A stretch of DNA of 64,000 nt from Bermanella sp040371755 (GCF_040371755.1 NZ_BAABWE010000002.1:376812-440811); one strand, 5' to 3'; positions 18,492 to 28,928 are shown, numbered from the stretch's first letter. Numbers and translations: made by a program. Notes: generated by a model not told the origin, from the letters alone.

Positions 18492-19526
18492 TTGCGCTTA
18501 AAACCCGAACAGCTTCACCAGCATTTACAAAAAGAATTAAAACCTCTGTACATTGTCAGTGGAGATGAGCCATTACTGGCGCAAGAAATCTGCGATCAAA
18601 TTCGAGCTCATGCTAAATCACAAGGTTTTGATGAACGGGAAGTGCATCACGTAGAAGGCAACTTTAAATGGGGAGAATTACTGGAAGCCGCTAATGCCCT
18701 GTCACTGTTTTCGTCGCGCAAACTCATGGAGATTCGCATCGACAACGGAAAGCCTGGTGATCAAGGTAGTAAAGCGTTAGTACAGCTATTTGATAACCCA
18801 AACCCAGATACCATTGTTTTATTAGTCTTACCAAAACTCGATAAATCCGCCACTAACACAAAATGGTTTAAAGCCCTTGATAAAATTGGCGTGTTTATTC
18901 AACACTGGCCCATGGAACGCAATCAATTACCCGGCTGGCTGGCCAACCGTTTACGCCAACAAGGCATGAAGGCGGATCGTGACGCATTGGCACTATTGGC
19001 CGATCGAACCGATGGCAACTTATTAGCCGCCGCTCAAGAAATCGAAAAACTTAAATTATTAGGTTTATCTGAAATTACAGCAAAACACATTGAAGCCGCC
19101 GTTGGTGATGCTAGCCGCTACGACGTTTTTGCGCTTTCTGAGGCCGCGTTTAAAGGAGATACTGCACGTAGCCTTCACATACTAGGAACATTGCAAGGTG
19201 AAGGCATACACGCCCTTCAGCCCCTTGCAATTCTCACTAATGATATCCGCCAGCTCATGTCATTTATGCAACTAGTACAAGCTGGCACCTCGGACGATAA
19301 AGCGCTACAACAATTAAAAGTGTTTTGGCCAAAAAAACAATCCCAAATAAAAGGGGCCGCACGTCGATTAAATGTAACCGTCGTACAGGAATGTTTAACC
19401 ATTTGTAAGCAAGTGGACCAATCCAGCAAAAACATTTTACAAGATGACCCTTGGCGACTAATAAGTAGCTTAATCACCAAACTTTGCGGCCTAAACATCA
19501 TCCCCAATAGAATTCATTCCATTTAA
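18492..19526 (+). CDS. holA: DNA polymerase III delta subunit
   Basis: The clamp-loader subunit that opens the beta clamp. It has 344 residues; the N-terminus RLKPEQLHQHL followed by PLYIVSGDEPLLAQE is diagnostic. The central AAA+-like domain lacks an active ATP site, as usual for delta, and the C-terminal collar domain is helical. The start is a TTG at 18492, two bases after the lptE stop, so translation is probably coupled to lptE. No nadD follows. Confidence 0.95.
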   Translation: MRLKPEQLHQHLQKELKPLYIVSGDEPLLAQEICDQIRAHAKSQGFDEREVHHVEGNFKWGELLEAANALSLFSSRKLMEIRIDNGKPGDQGSKALVQLFDNPNPDTIVLLVLPKLDKSATNTKWFKALDKIGVFIQHWPMERNQLPGWLANRLRQQGMKADRDALALLADRTDGNLLAAAQEIEKLKLLGLSEITAKHIEAAVGDASRYDVFALSEAAFKGDTARSLHILGTLQGEGIHALQPLAILTNDIRQLMSFMQLVQAGTSDDKALQQLKVFWPKKQSQIKGAARRLNVTVVQECLTICKQVDQSSKNILQDDPWRLISSLITKLCGLNIIPNRIHSI

Positions 19527-19729
19527 ACTTGAACATATGTTTCATTTTCTATATAAAACAACGACTAGCTCTCACTGTAGTCGTGACTCTCATCACCGCA
19601 TTGCACCATCTTTACACATATGCTGTGTAGATACATGTTTGGATACCAAACCTAAACGGTAATGACGAAAATAAGAGTCATACTCTGAGCATGTTAAGTT
19701 CACGCATGGGGCGTGACCTGGAGGTATTT

Positions 19730-20311
19730 ATGGGTTATGCAGCAAATCACAATATGGATAATACTGATCTCGTTTGGGGATTAGAACATATATCCCAGCA
19801 CCAGCATGCAACTGACTTTGTTAAACGCTTTGAAAATAAGTTATGTATCTTTTCACCTAGTGTTCGACAAATTTATAGTAACTACAGCATTTTTTTTCCT
19901 GAAGATCAGGATAGAAACATGGTTGTATTACCTGACCCATATGCATTCCACGATACTTTCAACAAAATCCCTGAAGAAGCGGTTCAAGCTACTGGTTTAC
20001 ATATTATTCCTGGTGAAACCATTGACCGTAAAGGTTTGTACATTGTCATTACCCAAAAAGGTAAAAATGTACGCTCTATTCCAATCCCATTTAAAGAAGG
20101 ATTACGTCAAATTTTAAAACGCTTTCAAGGTAATGACCCATTTTTACCTATCTTGAAAAAAGGCGATTTACGTGAGTTTGATTCCACCATGCCATGCCTT
20201 CATTTACACCGCTTACGCCTAAGTGCCCTAAATAACCTCTCTAGCTTAGAAAAACAAAGCATTAAAAATATTATTAGTGAAAAGATTATGGGAATTTACC
20301 GCGAGTCGTAG
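19730..20311 (+). CDS. uncharacterised cytoplasmic protein
   Basis: A 193-residue protein not recognised. It has no signal peptide or membrane helix. It contains a WGLEHISQHQHATDFVKRFE helix near the N-terminus, an FFPEDQDRN stretch, and a central beta-rich part (GLYIVITQKGKNVRSIPIP). The start at 19730 is chosen for GGAGG 5 bases upstream; the frame extends 13 codons further without a better site. It has its own transcription unit between holA and a bidirectional terminator. Confidence 0.7.
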   Translation: MGYAANHNMDNTDLVWGLEHISQHQHATDFVKRFENKLCIFSPSVRQIYSNYSIFFPEDQDRNMVVLPDPYAFHDTFNKIPEEAVQATGLHIIPGETIDRKGLYIVITQKGKNVRSIPIPFKEGLRQILKRFQGNDPFLPILKKGDLREFDSTMPCLHLHRLRLSALNNLSSLEKQSIKNIISEKIMGIYRES

Positions 20312-20334
20312 TTTTTAAAAATAAAAACTCACAA

Positions 20335-20380
20335 TAATAAAAAATGCCCGCGATTGCTTACAACCGCGGGCTTTATTTTA
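20335..20380. terminator. bidirectional terminator
   Basis: The stem GCCCGCG (20346) with CGCGGGC (20365-20371) is flanked by an A-rich run on the left and TTTATTTTA on the right. It serves both the plus-strand gene at 19730 and the convergent TonB-receptor gene. Confidence 0.85.
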
Positions 20381-20407
20381 TGTTCTAATTGACCTGTCAG
20401 CGCTTGC

Positions 20408-22582
20408 TTAAAGATTCACTTTAACCCCCAGTTGAATTCGAGTGTCATCCTCGAAAACGGCATTATCCCAAATATAAGCATCAGAAATTAAGTCATGTTG
20501 AAAATTAACAAAGACATCTAAGCCAACACCTGAAAGCTGTATATTACGATTAAATTTAGCATCTAAACGTTCCATGCGTGTTTGATCAGATGAGTCCTCT
20601 GCAAATTCATCATAACTATTCACTAACAAATAACTCAGACTTGAGGTGAACTGTGGACTCCATTGCTGCAACCAAGACAGTGTATGTGCGTTTTTAGTAA
20701 ATACTCTGAGTAAAACTTGCTCTCTGCTTTGCTCACCTAATTCGTCTAAATTTGTTTGCGCATCTATCCAAGCACCTACCCAGCGTAATTTCCCTTCATC
20801 CCATGGCTTTATCGTGTATTGCCATTCAATTCCTTGAAAGGCCATCGATATTCCGTTTATGGTTTCTAACTCTGAAATGGTTAACGATTGATAATATACA
20901 TCGGTTAAATCTTCTTGAAATATTCGAACATCCAACTCGCCGCTTAACTGATTAAAATGAGCGTAGTACCCAACCTCAAAAGACTTAATCAATTGGTGAT
21001 CCAAGTTACCTGGGCCTTGTTGTATTTGATAATACGTATTGCCATTTAGCTCAACACTTGATTGAGGGTTGTCTACAACTAACTGCCAGTTAGCATTTTG
21101 TTCAAATAAGTCTGGGCTTCTCACCGCCTCGCTATACACAAAGCGTATCGACTTATTTGGTTCAAGTTTGTAGATTAAAGCTGTTCTTGGGGCAAACACT
21201 AAATCCGCATCGCTTTCTTTTTCAGCCATTAGACCTAAATGTAAATTCACTTTCTCCGTTGCTTGCCATGTTGCACTGCCAAAAACACGATAAGTATCAT
21301 TTACTAATAAACCGCTAAAGTAGGTTTGTGAATCTACTTCATCTCGGCGAAAGCTGGCACCGCTCACCAAGGTTAAGCTTGGCGAAAATACATAGGTATC
21401 CTGAATCTCAATATCGTATCGGGTCTCTGATAAGTCTAAGTTAATTTCACCGTTAACTGGTGCAAAGGGATTTTCAGCACCCAAAGGTAAGTATGTCCCT
21501 GAAATCGTTGTAGCCAATGCTACTTCATCACTATTGGTTAAATCTAATAATGGGATTGGATCCAAGCCCGCGACTAATGCATCTGCCGCATCTGGATTTA
21601 ATAAGTACAACTGCCTTAAATTATCATCCAAAGTGGCAAGTGGCACAGCTTCAAGGTTCACCATTTGTGTTTGCTCATAGCGTGTAAAGTAACCTTTAAT
21701 CTTCACTTGATGTTTAGAGGTTACGTCTTTTGTCCATTGTGAACCTAACTCTAACCTTTGCTCGGATACCTGATTTTCATTGGTTTGAAAATCAAATGTA
21801 TCTTCTAGGTCTCGACTTGAATCTGACAGCACAAACGACGTTTCTAGCTCACCAAATTGTGAGCCTTGATAATAATGCTCCACGTCTAAAAACTGAGACT
21901 GGCGACTATCAAATTCCTCTGCAAATAAATCGGTTTTCTTTTGCGTAAACGACACTCGGTAATCGCTATTGCCTAAACGTCCACCTTGCCTTAAATAGAC
22001 ATTTTCTTCTCCATTATTGCCCTTTTGCAATGATGCTGACGTACCATAGGTATCTGCAGGGTGCTTGGTTAAAATATTAATAATCGCTTGAAACGCATTG
22101 GCCCCATAACTGGCAGCATTGGGCCCTCGTACTACTTCAATTCGTTTAATATCTTCAATGGCGACAGGCAGCTCATACCAGCTAACAGACGCTAAACCTG
22201 CGCGATACATAGAACGGCCATTCACTAATACTTGTAAGTTCTTGGGTAAAGCGGCGGGGCCCCCATGATAATGCACCGCATCACCATTACTGTTTTTGTC
22301 GTGGCCTATCATCATGCCGGGAACGTAGCGCAGCAGTTCTGATAAATTTTGTGCTGAAACCTGCTTAATAAAGGCTTCATCTAATATGGTCACACTAGCG
22401 GGAACGTCAGCTTGATGTTGCTGTATACGGGTTGCCGTTAGCACCACAGGAACTGAATATGCGTCAAATTCAGGCAAATCAAACTCACTAAAAGAAAGAC
22501 TTGTCAAATAATCACTGTCCGCCATTACATTTGAGGCTAACAGCAAACCTAAATAGGACATACTACATATATTTTTGATCAT
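20408..22582 (-). CDS. TonB-dependent outer-membrane receptor
   Basis: A 724-residue ligand-gated outer-membrane channel driven by TonB. After a signal peptide ending near VMADS comes a TonB-box-like segment (PVVLTATR), then the plug domain (VPASVTILDE, LSELLRYVPGMMIG, LQVLVNGRSMY, RIEVVRGPNAASYGANAFQAIINILTK) and a beta-barrel with alternating aromatic strands. The plug wording resembles cobalamin, siderophore or colicin-type receptors, but the substrate cannot be named. There is no adjacent ABC transporter or regulator, and no Fur-type box I could identify. The C-terminal residue is Leu rather than Phe. Confidence 0.9.
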   Translation of the reverse strand: MIKNICSMSYLGLLLASNVMADSDYLTSLSFSEFDLPEFDAYSVPVVLTATRIQQHQADVPASVTILDEAFIKQVSAQNLSELLRYVPGMMIGHDKNSNGDAVHYHGGPAALPKNLQVLVNGRSMYRAGLASVSWYELPVAIEDIKRIEVVRGPNAASYGANAFQAIINILTKHPADTYGTSASLQKGNNGEENVYLRQGGRLGNSDYRVSFTQKKTDLFAEEFDSRQSQFLDVEHYYQGSQFGELETSFVLSDSSRDLEDTFDFQTNENQVSEQRLELGSQWTKDVTSKHQVKIKGYFTRYEQTQMVNLEAVPLATLDDNLRQLYLLNPDAADALVAGLDPIPLLDLTNSDEVALATTISGTYLPLGAENPFAPVNGEINLDLSETRYDIEIQDTYVFSPSLTLVSGASFRRDEVDSQTYFSGLLVNDTYRVFGSATWQATEKVNLHLGLMAEKESDADLVFAPRTALIYKLEPNKSIRFVYSEAVRSPDLFEQNANWQLVVDNPQSSVELNGNTYYQIQQGPGNLDHQLIKSFEVGYYAHFNQLSGELDVRIFQEDLTDVYYQSLTISELETINGISMAFQGIEWQYTIKPWDEGKLRWVGAWIDAQTNLDELGEQSREQVLLRVFTKNAHTLSWLQQWSPQFTSSLSYLLVNSYDEFAEDSSDQTRMERLDAKFNRNIQLSGVGLDVFVNFQHDLISDAYIWDNAVFEDDTRIQLGVKVNL

Positions 22583-22716
22583 ATTTGGGCCGTTATTACG
22601 ATACTAGAAATGATTGTGCCAGAAGCTCTCTATATATGGTAGCAGATGGCCAAACACTCACAACATAACGTACCCTCAACATGATCTAAGCCAAAAAATG
22701 CCCAGCTATTTAAGCC

Positions 22717-23652
22717 TCAATCGTCGAATGAAATGTCCGGCCCTAACGGCACAACTTGAGTTGGATTAATATTTTTATGGCTAAAATAATAATGCTGTTT
22801 AATTTGATCTAATTTAACAGTGCTAGAAATACCATGCTCTTGATACAAACGCTTAACATAAGGCCAAATGTTAGGGTAATCCACGATACGCTTTTTATTG
22901 GTTTTAAAGTGCCCAACGTAAACGGCATCAAAACGCACTAACGTTGTAAACAAGCGCCAATCCGCTTCTGTAAGGCGCTCGCCAACCAAATAGGTTTGCT
23001 TTGAAAGCAACTCATCAACCCAATCTAAATTCATGAATAATGCTTCAAAAGCTTCTTCGTAGGCCGCTTGAGACGTGGCAAAGCCACATTTATATACTCC
23101 ATTATTAATATTGTGATAAATACGGTCATTTACTTGATCAATTTCTTCACGCAGTGCTTGTGGGTAAAAATCCAAGCTGTTGTTTGTAATGGCATTAAAC
23201 TGAGTGTTAAAAATTCGGATAATTTCACTGGATTCATTATTAACAATGGTTTTTGTCTGTTTATCCCACAGTATCGGCACCGTTACTCGTCCGGTGTAAT
23301 CAGGCTTCGCTTGAGTATATAGTTGATGAGCAAAATCAAACTGGTACAAGTGATCTTGAAACTCACTATGGTTTTGCAAGCGAAATTCCCAACCGTTTTC
23401 TAACATATGTGGATGCACCGCTGAAACACTAATATGTTCGGTTAAGCCTTTAAGGTGTAAAAAGATTAAAGTGCGGTGTGCCCAAGGGCAGGCATAACAC
23501 ACATACAGATGGTAGCGTCCAGATTCAGGTTTGAACTGGCTGTCTTCACCAATCCAATGACGAAAAGCACTGTCTTCCCGTTTAAAAGCGCCCTTTGAAG
23601 ATGCTGTGTCATACCACTTGTCTTGCCAGTAGCCATTTACTAATAAACCCAT
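22717..23652 (-). CDS. glutathionyl-hydroquinone reductase-like glutathione transferase
   Basis: A 311-residue protein of the Xi/omega-like glutathione S-transferase class (YqjG/ECM4 type), which reduces glutathionyl-hydroquinones and related conjugates in the cytosol. The catalytic motif CYACPWAHRTLIFLHLKGL near residue 51 and the VPILWDKQTKTIVNNESSEIIRIFN thioredoxin-fold segment are clear. The C-terminal helical domain carries LVGERLTEADWRLFTTLVRFD. AGGAGG lies a few bases before the start. It is monocistronic as far as visible. Confidence 0.92.
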   Translation of the reverse strand: MGLLVNGYWQDKWYDTASSKGAFKREDSAFRHWIGEDSQFKPESGRYHLYVCYACPWAHRTLIFLHLKGLTEHISVSAVHPHMLENGWEFRLQNHSEFQDHLYQFDFAHQLYTQAKPDYTGRVTVPILWDKQTKTIVNNESSEIIRIFNTQFNAITNNSLDFYPQALREEIDQVNDRIYHNINNGVYKCGFATSQAAYEEAFEALFMNLDWVDELLSKQTYLVGERLTEADWRLFTTLVRFDAVYVGHFKTNKKRIVDYPNIWPYVKRLYQEHGISSTVKLDQIKQHYYFSHKNINPTQVVPLGPDISFDD

Positions 23653-23741
23653 ATATCCTCCTAATTTGAACTTAGTATATAAGTTAAATAGAAGGTATGA
23701 GTTGAGTTATTCGATGGGTTTAATCGACGTACTGAATGGGA

Positions 23742-24596
23742 TTACTTGTTGCGGTAACGCTTTTTCAAAATCCGAGACAAAGCTTGACGCCAAGGCTTAG
23801 GTTTAATGCCAAAGGTATAGAGAATTTTCTTTGTTACCAATTTCGGTGAAGACTCAGAAAATAAACTGTTCATTTCACTGCTTGCATCGGCGGATATGCT
23901 TTCTACTTTAAGGTCTTCATATTGTCTAGCTTCTGCCACTACCACCTCGGCAAACTTATACAGTGTGGTAATCTCAGCGCTACAATAATGATAAGTCCCC
24001 CATAATTTTGCGTATCGACATTGATGCACCACAGCCAATAAAACAGCGGCAATATCACAGGCTGATGTAGGGCACAAGAATTTACTATCAGATAAAGCAA
24101 GGGAGGTATTATTTTGCGCAAGATCCAATAGCTTACTGACCTCATCTTCCCCTTGTGAGCTAAACAACCAGCCTATTCTCAATAGAATATGCTTTTCTAA
24201 CGAGCTACGAATGGCCCGCTCTACTGCTAAAACTTGTTGGCCTTTTTCTGTTTGCGGTTCAGGCTCGTCGTTTTCGCTGAAGATTTCGCCATCTTGATTG
24301 GCAAATACATGGTTACTAGAAAGCTGCACCAAGGCAATGTTCAACGCAGAGCAACACTGACTCAGTACACTGGCAATATTGACAGTCACTCCACCAACAC
24401 CAAGGAAAATACAATTCACCACAAACTGAGGCTCTAACTCATTGAGCTTAACTTGTAGTTTATTTAAATCGGTTAGATCCCAATCAGTGGTATGAATGGC
24501 ATGAAAAGAGATCTCCTGAGCTTGAGCCTGTTCAGTAACAGCTTTACCCACAGGGGTCTCAGCCCCTAGGATCACAATGTGAAACGGCTTTTTCAT
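23742..24596 (-). CDS. RmlD-like NAD(P)-dependent sugar reductase family protein
   Basis: A 284-residue short-chain reductase of the extended type. The N-terminal Rossmann motif is HIVILGAETPVGKAV, followed by TDWDLTDLNKL, and VQLSSNHVFANQDG matches the dTDP-4-dehydrorhamnose reductase pattern (usually S-T-D-Y-V-F-D-G). The usual catalytic Tyr-x-x-x-Lys is not obvious; at its expected place there is ETEKGQQVLAVERAI-like sequence. The protein may therefore be catalytically changed or non-enzymatic. The ATG at 24596 is preferred to an upstream TTG at 24653. No rhamnose genes are nearby. Confidence 0.7.
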   Translation of the reverse strand: MKKPFHIVILGAETPVGKAVTEQAQAQEISFHAIHTTDWDLTDLNKLQVKLNELEPQFVVNCIFLGVGGVTVNIASVLSQCCSALNIALVQLSSNHVFANQDGEIFSENDEPEPQTEKGQQVLAVERAIRSSLEKHILLRIGWLFSSQGEDEVSKLLDLAQNNTSLALSDSKFLCPTSACDIAAVLLAVVHQCRYAKLWGTYHYCSAEITTLYKFAEVVVAEARQYEDLKVESISADASSEMNSLFSESSPKLVTKKILYTFGIKPKPWRQALSRILKKRYRNK

Positions 24597-24640
24597 AAAG
24601 TAACGATACGCACAGAGAATAAAAGAAGAAATGTAACAAC

Positions 24641-24665
24641 AAAGAACCAGCAAAACCAGTTCTTT
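24641..24665 (-). terminator. possible terminator of the RND operon
   Basis: AAAGAAC and GTTCTTT form a seven-base stem around an 11-base loop, followed on the minus strand by GTTGTT. It is 14 bases past the pump gene stop and overlaps the start region of the next gene, so it could also be incidental. Confidence 0.4.
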
Positions 24666-24678
24666 GCTGTCATATAGC

Positions 24679-27600
24679 TTAACTCATTTCAACGCTTGAG
24701 TCTTTTGATAACGCTTTTCTGCCTTCTAATAAAATAAATAATGTGGGTAATACCAGCAGACATACAAAGGTTGTAAACAAAATACCAAAGCCCAGTGATA
24801 TAGCCATTGGAGTGATAAATTTAGCCTGACGGGAGGTTTCAAACACCATAGGCGCCAAACCTCCAAAGGTCGTCAACGTGGTTAATAAGATCGGGCGAAA
24901 ACGCCGCTCTGCTGCATCCATTATGGCTTGCTTAGCTGATAGACCACTGCGCCTTAATTGGTTAGCGTAATCCACTAATATCAAGCTATCGTTTACCACC
25001 ACACCGCACAAAGCCAACATTCCCATTATGGCTATGATGGATAAACCACTGCCCAGTAATAATAAACCCGCCAACGCACCTACGATACCAAATGGAATCA
25101 CCGCCATAATCAACAAGGGTTGCGTATAACTTTTAAACGGCACGGCCAGTAAAATATAAATACCCATTAAGGTAAAAACCAAGCCCTGTAATAGACTGGA
25201 CTTACTTTCTTGCTCGTCAGCTTGCCTTCCGCCATAACCTAACTTAATACTGGGGTATTTTTGTTGTAGTTCGGGCAAATATTCTTGTGCCAATGTGGCC
25301 TGCAAACTCGGAATCAATGATCGAGGCTCCACCGCAGCACTGACACTCACCAAGCGTTGACCTTGCTTGCGTTGAATCAAAGTGGGTGCCGTGGTTTTTT
25401 CTAATACCGCAATTTGCTGTAACGGCACACGGGCACCATTGGCCGTGACTATTTGCAATTGCTCTATATCCGTTTGGTATTGCCTCTCTTGCTCTGGCAA
25501 GCGAACCAGTACCGTAACTTCATTTTTGCCCCGTTGCTGGCGAAGTGCTCTTACCCCATAAAACGCAGCACGCACTTGCGAAGCCACATCCATGGCGGTT
25601 AAGCCAAGACTGCGACCTTCATCGTTTAATTGGATATCCCACTGTGGCTTACCATTGGTAAAACTACTGGAAACATCTTTCATACCACTTAAAGATTCTA
25701 AAATTGCCGTTAGCTCTTCGCTGGCTTGCTTCAGGGTTTCTGTATGGCTTCCACGTAATTCCATGGTAAACGGTTTGCCGCTGACTGGGCCGCCACCACG
25801 CTCAGCATCAAAGCTCACGTTTTTCGCCCCGACCACTTCACCCAAAGATTCACGCCACATAGTGACTACTTGGTTTGTGGTGTAGGGACGGTTTTCCCCT
25901 GAGGACAGTTTTGCTTCTACTTCTAAGCTGGTACCTTCAATTTTGGAGGTGGTGTTCTGTAAAAACGCACCGTGCTCGGCTTCTATTGGGGCCATGACCG
26001 CTTGTAACGCCGCTTCCGCCTGTGCTCTAACCCTAAGCAGTTCACTTACCGGAGCATTTTGTGGCATTTCAATATCCAAAACCGCCGACTCCCCTTCCAA
26101 TACAGGAAACATAGAAAAGCCCATACGTCCGCTAATGGGGAAAGCAAACATGACAATGGCCACAGCAATGGCTATGGATAATGTAATGCCTGGGGCAGAT
26201 AAGCTTTTGGCCAGAAGCGGGCGATAATAATTATGTATTGTTTCCCGTAACCACGTGTCCACACGTAATTGAATACGACCTAGTTTTTGTCCTAATTTCG
26301 AGTCAGGTTTGTCTTTTAAATGGGAAATATGGGCCGGCAATATAAACAAGGCTTCAACCCAAGAAATGACAAAACACAGCACCACCACTGCGGGAATAAC
26401 CATCATGGCTTTACCCATGCCACCTGGTAAAAAAAACAGCGGCATAAATGCAACAATGTTGGTTAAAATGGCAAAGGTTAATGGCATGGCCACTTCTTTC
26501 GCCCCTTGTATGGCAGCGTCGACCCGCGATAGACCTTTATTTAAATTGGCATAAATATTTTCACCCGCAATAATCGCATCATCCACCACAATGCCCAGCG
26601 AAATGATAAATGCAAACATAGAGATCATGTTGATGGACACATCAAAATTCGGCAAAAACAACATGGCTCCTAAAAACGAAATAGGGATACCCATGGTTAC
26701 CCAAAAGGCTAAGCGATATTCTAAAAACACCCCTAACAGGATAAACACCAGTAACAAGCCAATCACCGCATTTTTAATCAACAACCCTAAACGATCTTTG
26801 TACATTTGAGCGTCGTCATCGGTAACGGTGAGGTGCATACCCGGTGGTAACATGGCTTCCAGTTCATCCCACATATCGTAAATTGCATCCGCAACTTCTG
26901 GCGGTGTTTGATCACCTGTGCGATAAACCGATATCTGCACACTGCTGCCACCATCTAATGTCACAATATTAGGACTATCTTCAAACCCTTCTTTAACCGT
27001 GGCCACATCCCCTAAGGTTAAGAGCACGCCATTTTCATCGGTTACTAATGGTAAAGCGGCGTATTCATCTGCCCAATATTTTCGATCATTCAGCGTAACT
27101 AAAATATCGCCTCCTTGTGTTTTAACCGTACCCGCTCCTTGCTCAATGGCATTGGCCGAGATGATCTGGGCAATTTTAGATAGGGTTAGCTGATATTTTT
27201 CTAAGACTAAGCTGGGGATTTCCACATGCACTTCCTCCGCAGGTGTCCCTTTGAGAGTCACTTGTGAAACATGAGCAGAGGTCAATAGTTTTTCTTTGAT
27301 GCGCTCAGCCAAGCGCTTCATGGAGAAGTCATCTAAATTTCCATGTAAGGCAATATCCATCAAGTCATGTTTACCAGCCCAAATGCTAATAATTGGTTGT
27401 TCCATTTGCTCAGGAAAGGTAGAAATTCGGTTAACCGATTGCAAAATATCTTGATACATTTGCTGAATATCTTCGCCAGATTCAATCTCTAAGTTCACCG
27501 CAGCATAACCTTCTTGTATGCTGGAACTGACCTCGTCTATGCCATCCATTTCAGATAATTCGTTCTCAATTGGCAGTACAACCCCTTGCTCCATTTCTGT

Positions 27601-27789
27601 GGGGGTTGCCCCGGGGTACACCACACGCACCTGTACGATATCGACGGTGAATTCTGGTAGAAATTCTTTTTTAATGCTCAGCGCGGTTAACAAACCACCA
27701 ATAAGTAAAGCCAGCATCAATAAGTTGGGCGCCACCCCATGACGCGCCATCCAAGCAATTGGGCCTTTATTTAAAGCGTCGTGACTCAT
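24679..27789 (-). CDS. RND-family efflux pump, inner-membrane transporter
   Basis: A 1036-residue proton-driven exporter of the AcrB/HAE superfamily. It has the expected 12 membrane helices in two halves with two large periplasmic loops. Helix 4 carries the proton-relay pair in GIVVDDAIIAGENI, and the second half shows GVVVNDSLILVDYANQ. It overlaps its adaptor gene by 4 bases (ATGA), so the two are translationally coupled. No outer-membrane channel gene is next to them, so a TolC-like partner must be encoded elsewhere. Substrates cannot be inferred; the heavy-metal (CusA) signature residues are not apparent. Confidence 0.93.
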   Translation of the reverse strand: MSHDALNKGPIAWMARHGVAPNLLMLALLIGGLLTALSIKKEFLPEFTVDIVQVRVVYPGATPTEMEQGVVLPIENELSEMDGIDEVSSSIQEGYAAVNLEIESGEDIQQMYQDILQSVNRISTFPEQMEQPIISIWAGKHDLMDIALHGNLDDFSMKRLAERIKEKLLTSAHVSQVTLKGTPAEEVHVEIPSLVLEKYQLTLSKIAQIISANAIEQGAGTVKTQGGDILVTLNDRKYWADEYAALPLVTDENGVLLTLGDVATVKEGFEDSPNIVTLDGGSSVQISVYRTGDQTPPEVADAIYDMWDELEAMLPPGMHLTVTDDDAQMYKDRLGLLIKNAVIGLLLVFILLGVFLEYRLAFWVTMGIPISFLGAMLFLPNFDVSINMISMFAFIISLGIVVDDAIIAGENIYANLNKGLSRVDAAIQGAKEVAMPLTFAILTNIVAFMPLFFLPGGMGKAMMVIPAVVVLCFVISWVEALFILPAHISHLKDKPDSKLGQKLGRIQLRVDTWLRETIHNYYRPLLAKSLSAPGITLSIAIAVAIVMFAFPISGRMGFSMFPVLEGESAVLDIEMPQNAPVSELLRVRAQAEAALQAVMAPIEAEHGAFLQNTTSKIEGTSLEVEAKLSSGENRPYTTNQVVTMWRESLGEVVGAKNVSFDAERGGGPVSGKPFTMELRGSHTETLKQASEELTAILESLSGMKDVSSSFTNGKPQWDIQLNDEGRSLGLTAMDVASQVRAAFYGVRALRQQRGKNEVTVLVRLPEQERQYQTDIEQLQIVTANGARVPLQQIAVLEKTTAPTLIQRKQGQRLVSVSAAVEPRSLIPSLQATLAQEYLPELQQKYPSIKLGYGGRQADEQESKSSLLQGLVFTLMGIYILLAVPFKSYTQPLLIMAVIPFGIVGALAGLLLLGSGLSIIAIMGMLALCGVVVNDSLILVDYANQLRRSGLSAKQAIMDAAERRFRPILLTTLTTFGGLAPMVFETSRQAKFITPMAISLGFGILFTTFVCLLVLPTLFILLEGRKALSKDSSVEMS

Positions 27790-28928
27790 TGCTTGGCCTC
27801 ATCTGCGGTTAAATTCACTTGCTTTTGAATCCTCACCGGCATACCCACAGAAGCAACTTGCAAACGGCTAAGCAACAGTTGGTCTCCTACTTGCGCTTCC
27901 ACATTGGCCCATACTTTTTGACGCCCCTTGTATACCAATTGGGTTTGTCTAAGTTGCAAGTGATTATTTGCATCCACCACCCATAAGGTGCCGTCTTCAT
28001 TTAAAGCATTACTATTAAATTCATAAACATTGCTTAATACATGAGAAAATATTGTGACGTTTAAATAGTCATTAAAACGCACGGCAAAATCAGCGTGACT
28101 ATCCAAAGGCTGCTTAATCCCAATTAATACCTGCACTTGCCGATCTGCTGCGTCAACAGAGGGTAATATATTTTTAACATAAGCTGTGCGAGTCACATTA
28201 GGTAAGGCCGATTTGCTCACCAAAACAGGTTGGCTATCATCTAATAAACTCGCAAATGCTTGTGGAATTTTCACCTGCAACCAAAATTCCGAGCTATCCA
28301 CCAGCTCGAAAACCTGAGTATTGTTACCCACAAACGAGCCTTGCGATAATTGCACCGAAAGAACATGACCATCAAATGGCATACGCAGTTGGGTACGTGC
28401 TAAATCTAATTTGGCTTTTTCCAATTCTACTTGGGCAATATTTAAAGCCGCTTGTGCTGAGGCTAATTGAGGTTCTCTGAGTGCTAATGATTTTGCAGTG
28501 TTATTTAATTTAAGCTTAGATAACTTATAATTGTTTTCTGCGTTTTTAACTTGGCCTTTTTCTACATCTAAAGCCGATTGCGCTTGAATTAATGCCGCCT
28601 GCTTTTGCTGTACCAGTAACTCGTAATTTGCTGGGTCTATTTGTGCAAGCAAATCCCCTTTCTTTAATTGTGCTCCGGGAGTGGCTTGCTCATTTAATTG
28701 AATAATTTGTCCCGTGACCTGCGCCATCAGTTTCACACTGGGTTTGGCATTAGCGTTACCACCAGCTTGCCAGCTTGGGCGATACTCCCCTGCTATTAGC
28801 TCCGTACTTTTCACCAAGGGCACAAAAGCATCTACTGGTTTTTTCTGTGGCTTTGGTGCGGTTTCAATCAGGACCATTGCTCCTGCTACACTTAATAAAA
28901 TAATTAACACACCAATTAAAATTCGCAT
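27786..28928 (-). CDS. RND efflux periplasmic adaptor (membrane fusion protein)
   Basis: A 380-residue AcrA/MexA-type adaptor. It has an N-terminal membrane anchor (RILIGVLIILLSVAGAMVLI) without a lipobox, the lipoyl-like half motifs (GQIIQLNEQATPGAQLKKGDLLAQID and MPFDGHVLSVQLSQGSFVGNN), a helical hairpin between them rich in Gln, Ala and Lys, and a C-terminal beta-barrel. The ATG at 28928, with AGGTAGAG before it, is preferred over the adjoining GTG. It is the first gene of a two-gene efflux operon. Confidence 0.92.
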   Translation of the reverse strand: MRILIGVLIILLSVAGAMVLIETAPKPQKKPVDAFVPLVKSTELIAGEYRPSWQAGGNANAKPSVKLMAQVTGQIIQLNEQATPGAQLKKGDLLAQIDPANYELLVQQKQAALIQAQSALDVEKGQVKNAENNYKLSKLKLNNTAKSLALREPQLASAQAALNIAQVELEKAKLDLARTQLRMPFDGHVLSVQLSQGSFVGNNTQVFELVDSSEFWLQVKIPQAFASLLDDSQPVLVSKSALPNVTRTAYVKNILPSVDAADRQVQVLIGIKQPLDSHADFAVRFNDYLNVTIFSHVLSNVYEFNSNALNEDGTLWVVDANNHLQLRQTQLVYKGRQKVWANVEAQVGDQLLLSRLQVASVGMPVRIQKQVNLTADEAKQ

